Positions 37,129 through 37,171 of a stretch of 37,171 bases of DNA are shown here, piece by piece. The stretch lies in assembly GCA_002707785.1 (NCBI GenBank), contig PANW01000048.1, forward strand, positions 4,338-41,508, in the 5' to 3' direction. This DNA comes from Cellvibrionaceae bacterium. Lineage in GTDB: Bacteria > Pseudomonadota > Gammaproteobacteria > Pseudomonadales > Cellvibrionaceae. Below the pieces are notes generated by a model that worked only from the letters and a program-made list of their open reading frames with translations, was not told where the DNA came from and did not search any database. A program made the position numbers and the translations under genes. Positions within the stretch are counted from its first letter, which is position 1. Every line of letters starts with the position of its first letter.

Positions 37129-37171
37129 GTCTAAATTCTTTTAGTTTGTACGCGGATTTGTGCGCACTTTT

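Noticed and set aside
1..37171. tRNA genes, CRISPR arrays, transposases, phage genes
   Set aside because: None was recognised on either strand; the repeats found are short tandem arrays or leader elements without spacer structure or mobility genes.

Overview
The window is chromosomal DNA from a gammaproteobacterium. The evidence is the cluster rpsB-tsf-pyrH-frr-uppS-cdsA-dxr-rseP-bamA-skp-lpxD-fabZ-lpxA-lpxB-rnhB, the divergent map-glnD-dapC block, a Pseudomonas-like DapC, a SthA transhydrogenase and an RF3. A marine Cellvibrionales-type genome is my guess from protein style; no 16S gene is present to test it. No tRNA, rRNA, CRISPR array, insertion sequence or phage gene was seen. The region looks like core chromosome with a few accessory genes.

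Layout. 1-3597: the end of a GGDEF-receiver signalling protein, an exported EF-hand protein, an 8-copy GTAGCCC tandem repeat, pyrB (minus strand), and a DUF2971 protein. 3615-20376 (all minus): an lhgO-like gene cut by one in-frame TAA, then, read from the far end, the translation/envelope supercluster. It runs rpsB, tsf, pyrH, frr (ribosome, UMP kinase, ribosome recycling), uppS, cdsA, dxr (undecaprenyl, phospholipid and isoprenoid precursors), rseP, bamA, skp (envelope stress and outer-membrane protein assembly), lpxD, fabZ, lpxA, lpxB (lipid A and fatty acid synthesis) and rnhB. Intrinsic terminators or attenuators lie after rpsB, tsf and frr, with a weaker candidate after skp. 20377-20702 is the divergent rpsB/map control region. 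20703-26277 (plus): map, terminator, glnD, dapC, nth. 26303-30060: a degenerate-receiver protein (minus) divergent from an HDOD protein whose stop codon overlaps the sthA start. 30081-35448: a methyltransferase, a small exported protein, an epoxide-hydrolase-like protein, an AI-2E-family permease, a small membrane protein, a TSUP permease, a VOC protein and a PlsC-like acyltransferase. 35542-37128: prfC (RF3), close to the window end.

Observations worth most attention. (i) The rpsB leader holds two identical 15-nt copies flanking a segment complementary to both, so two mutually exclusive hairpins with 41- and 40-nt loops can form upstream of the rpsB ribosome binding site. This looks like a switch-type or S2-autoregulatory leader. 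(ii) prfC has no ATG, GTG or TTG in frame between an upstream stop and its conserved P-loop; ATT at 37128 is the best remaining start. (iii) lhgO is intact apart from a single ochre codon at an aligned tyrosine position. (iv) Endonuclease III has a changed cysteine pattern at its iron-sulfur site. (v) BamA has long acidic loop insertions, one with a calcium-loop-like DxDxD pattern.
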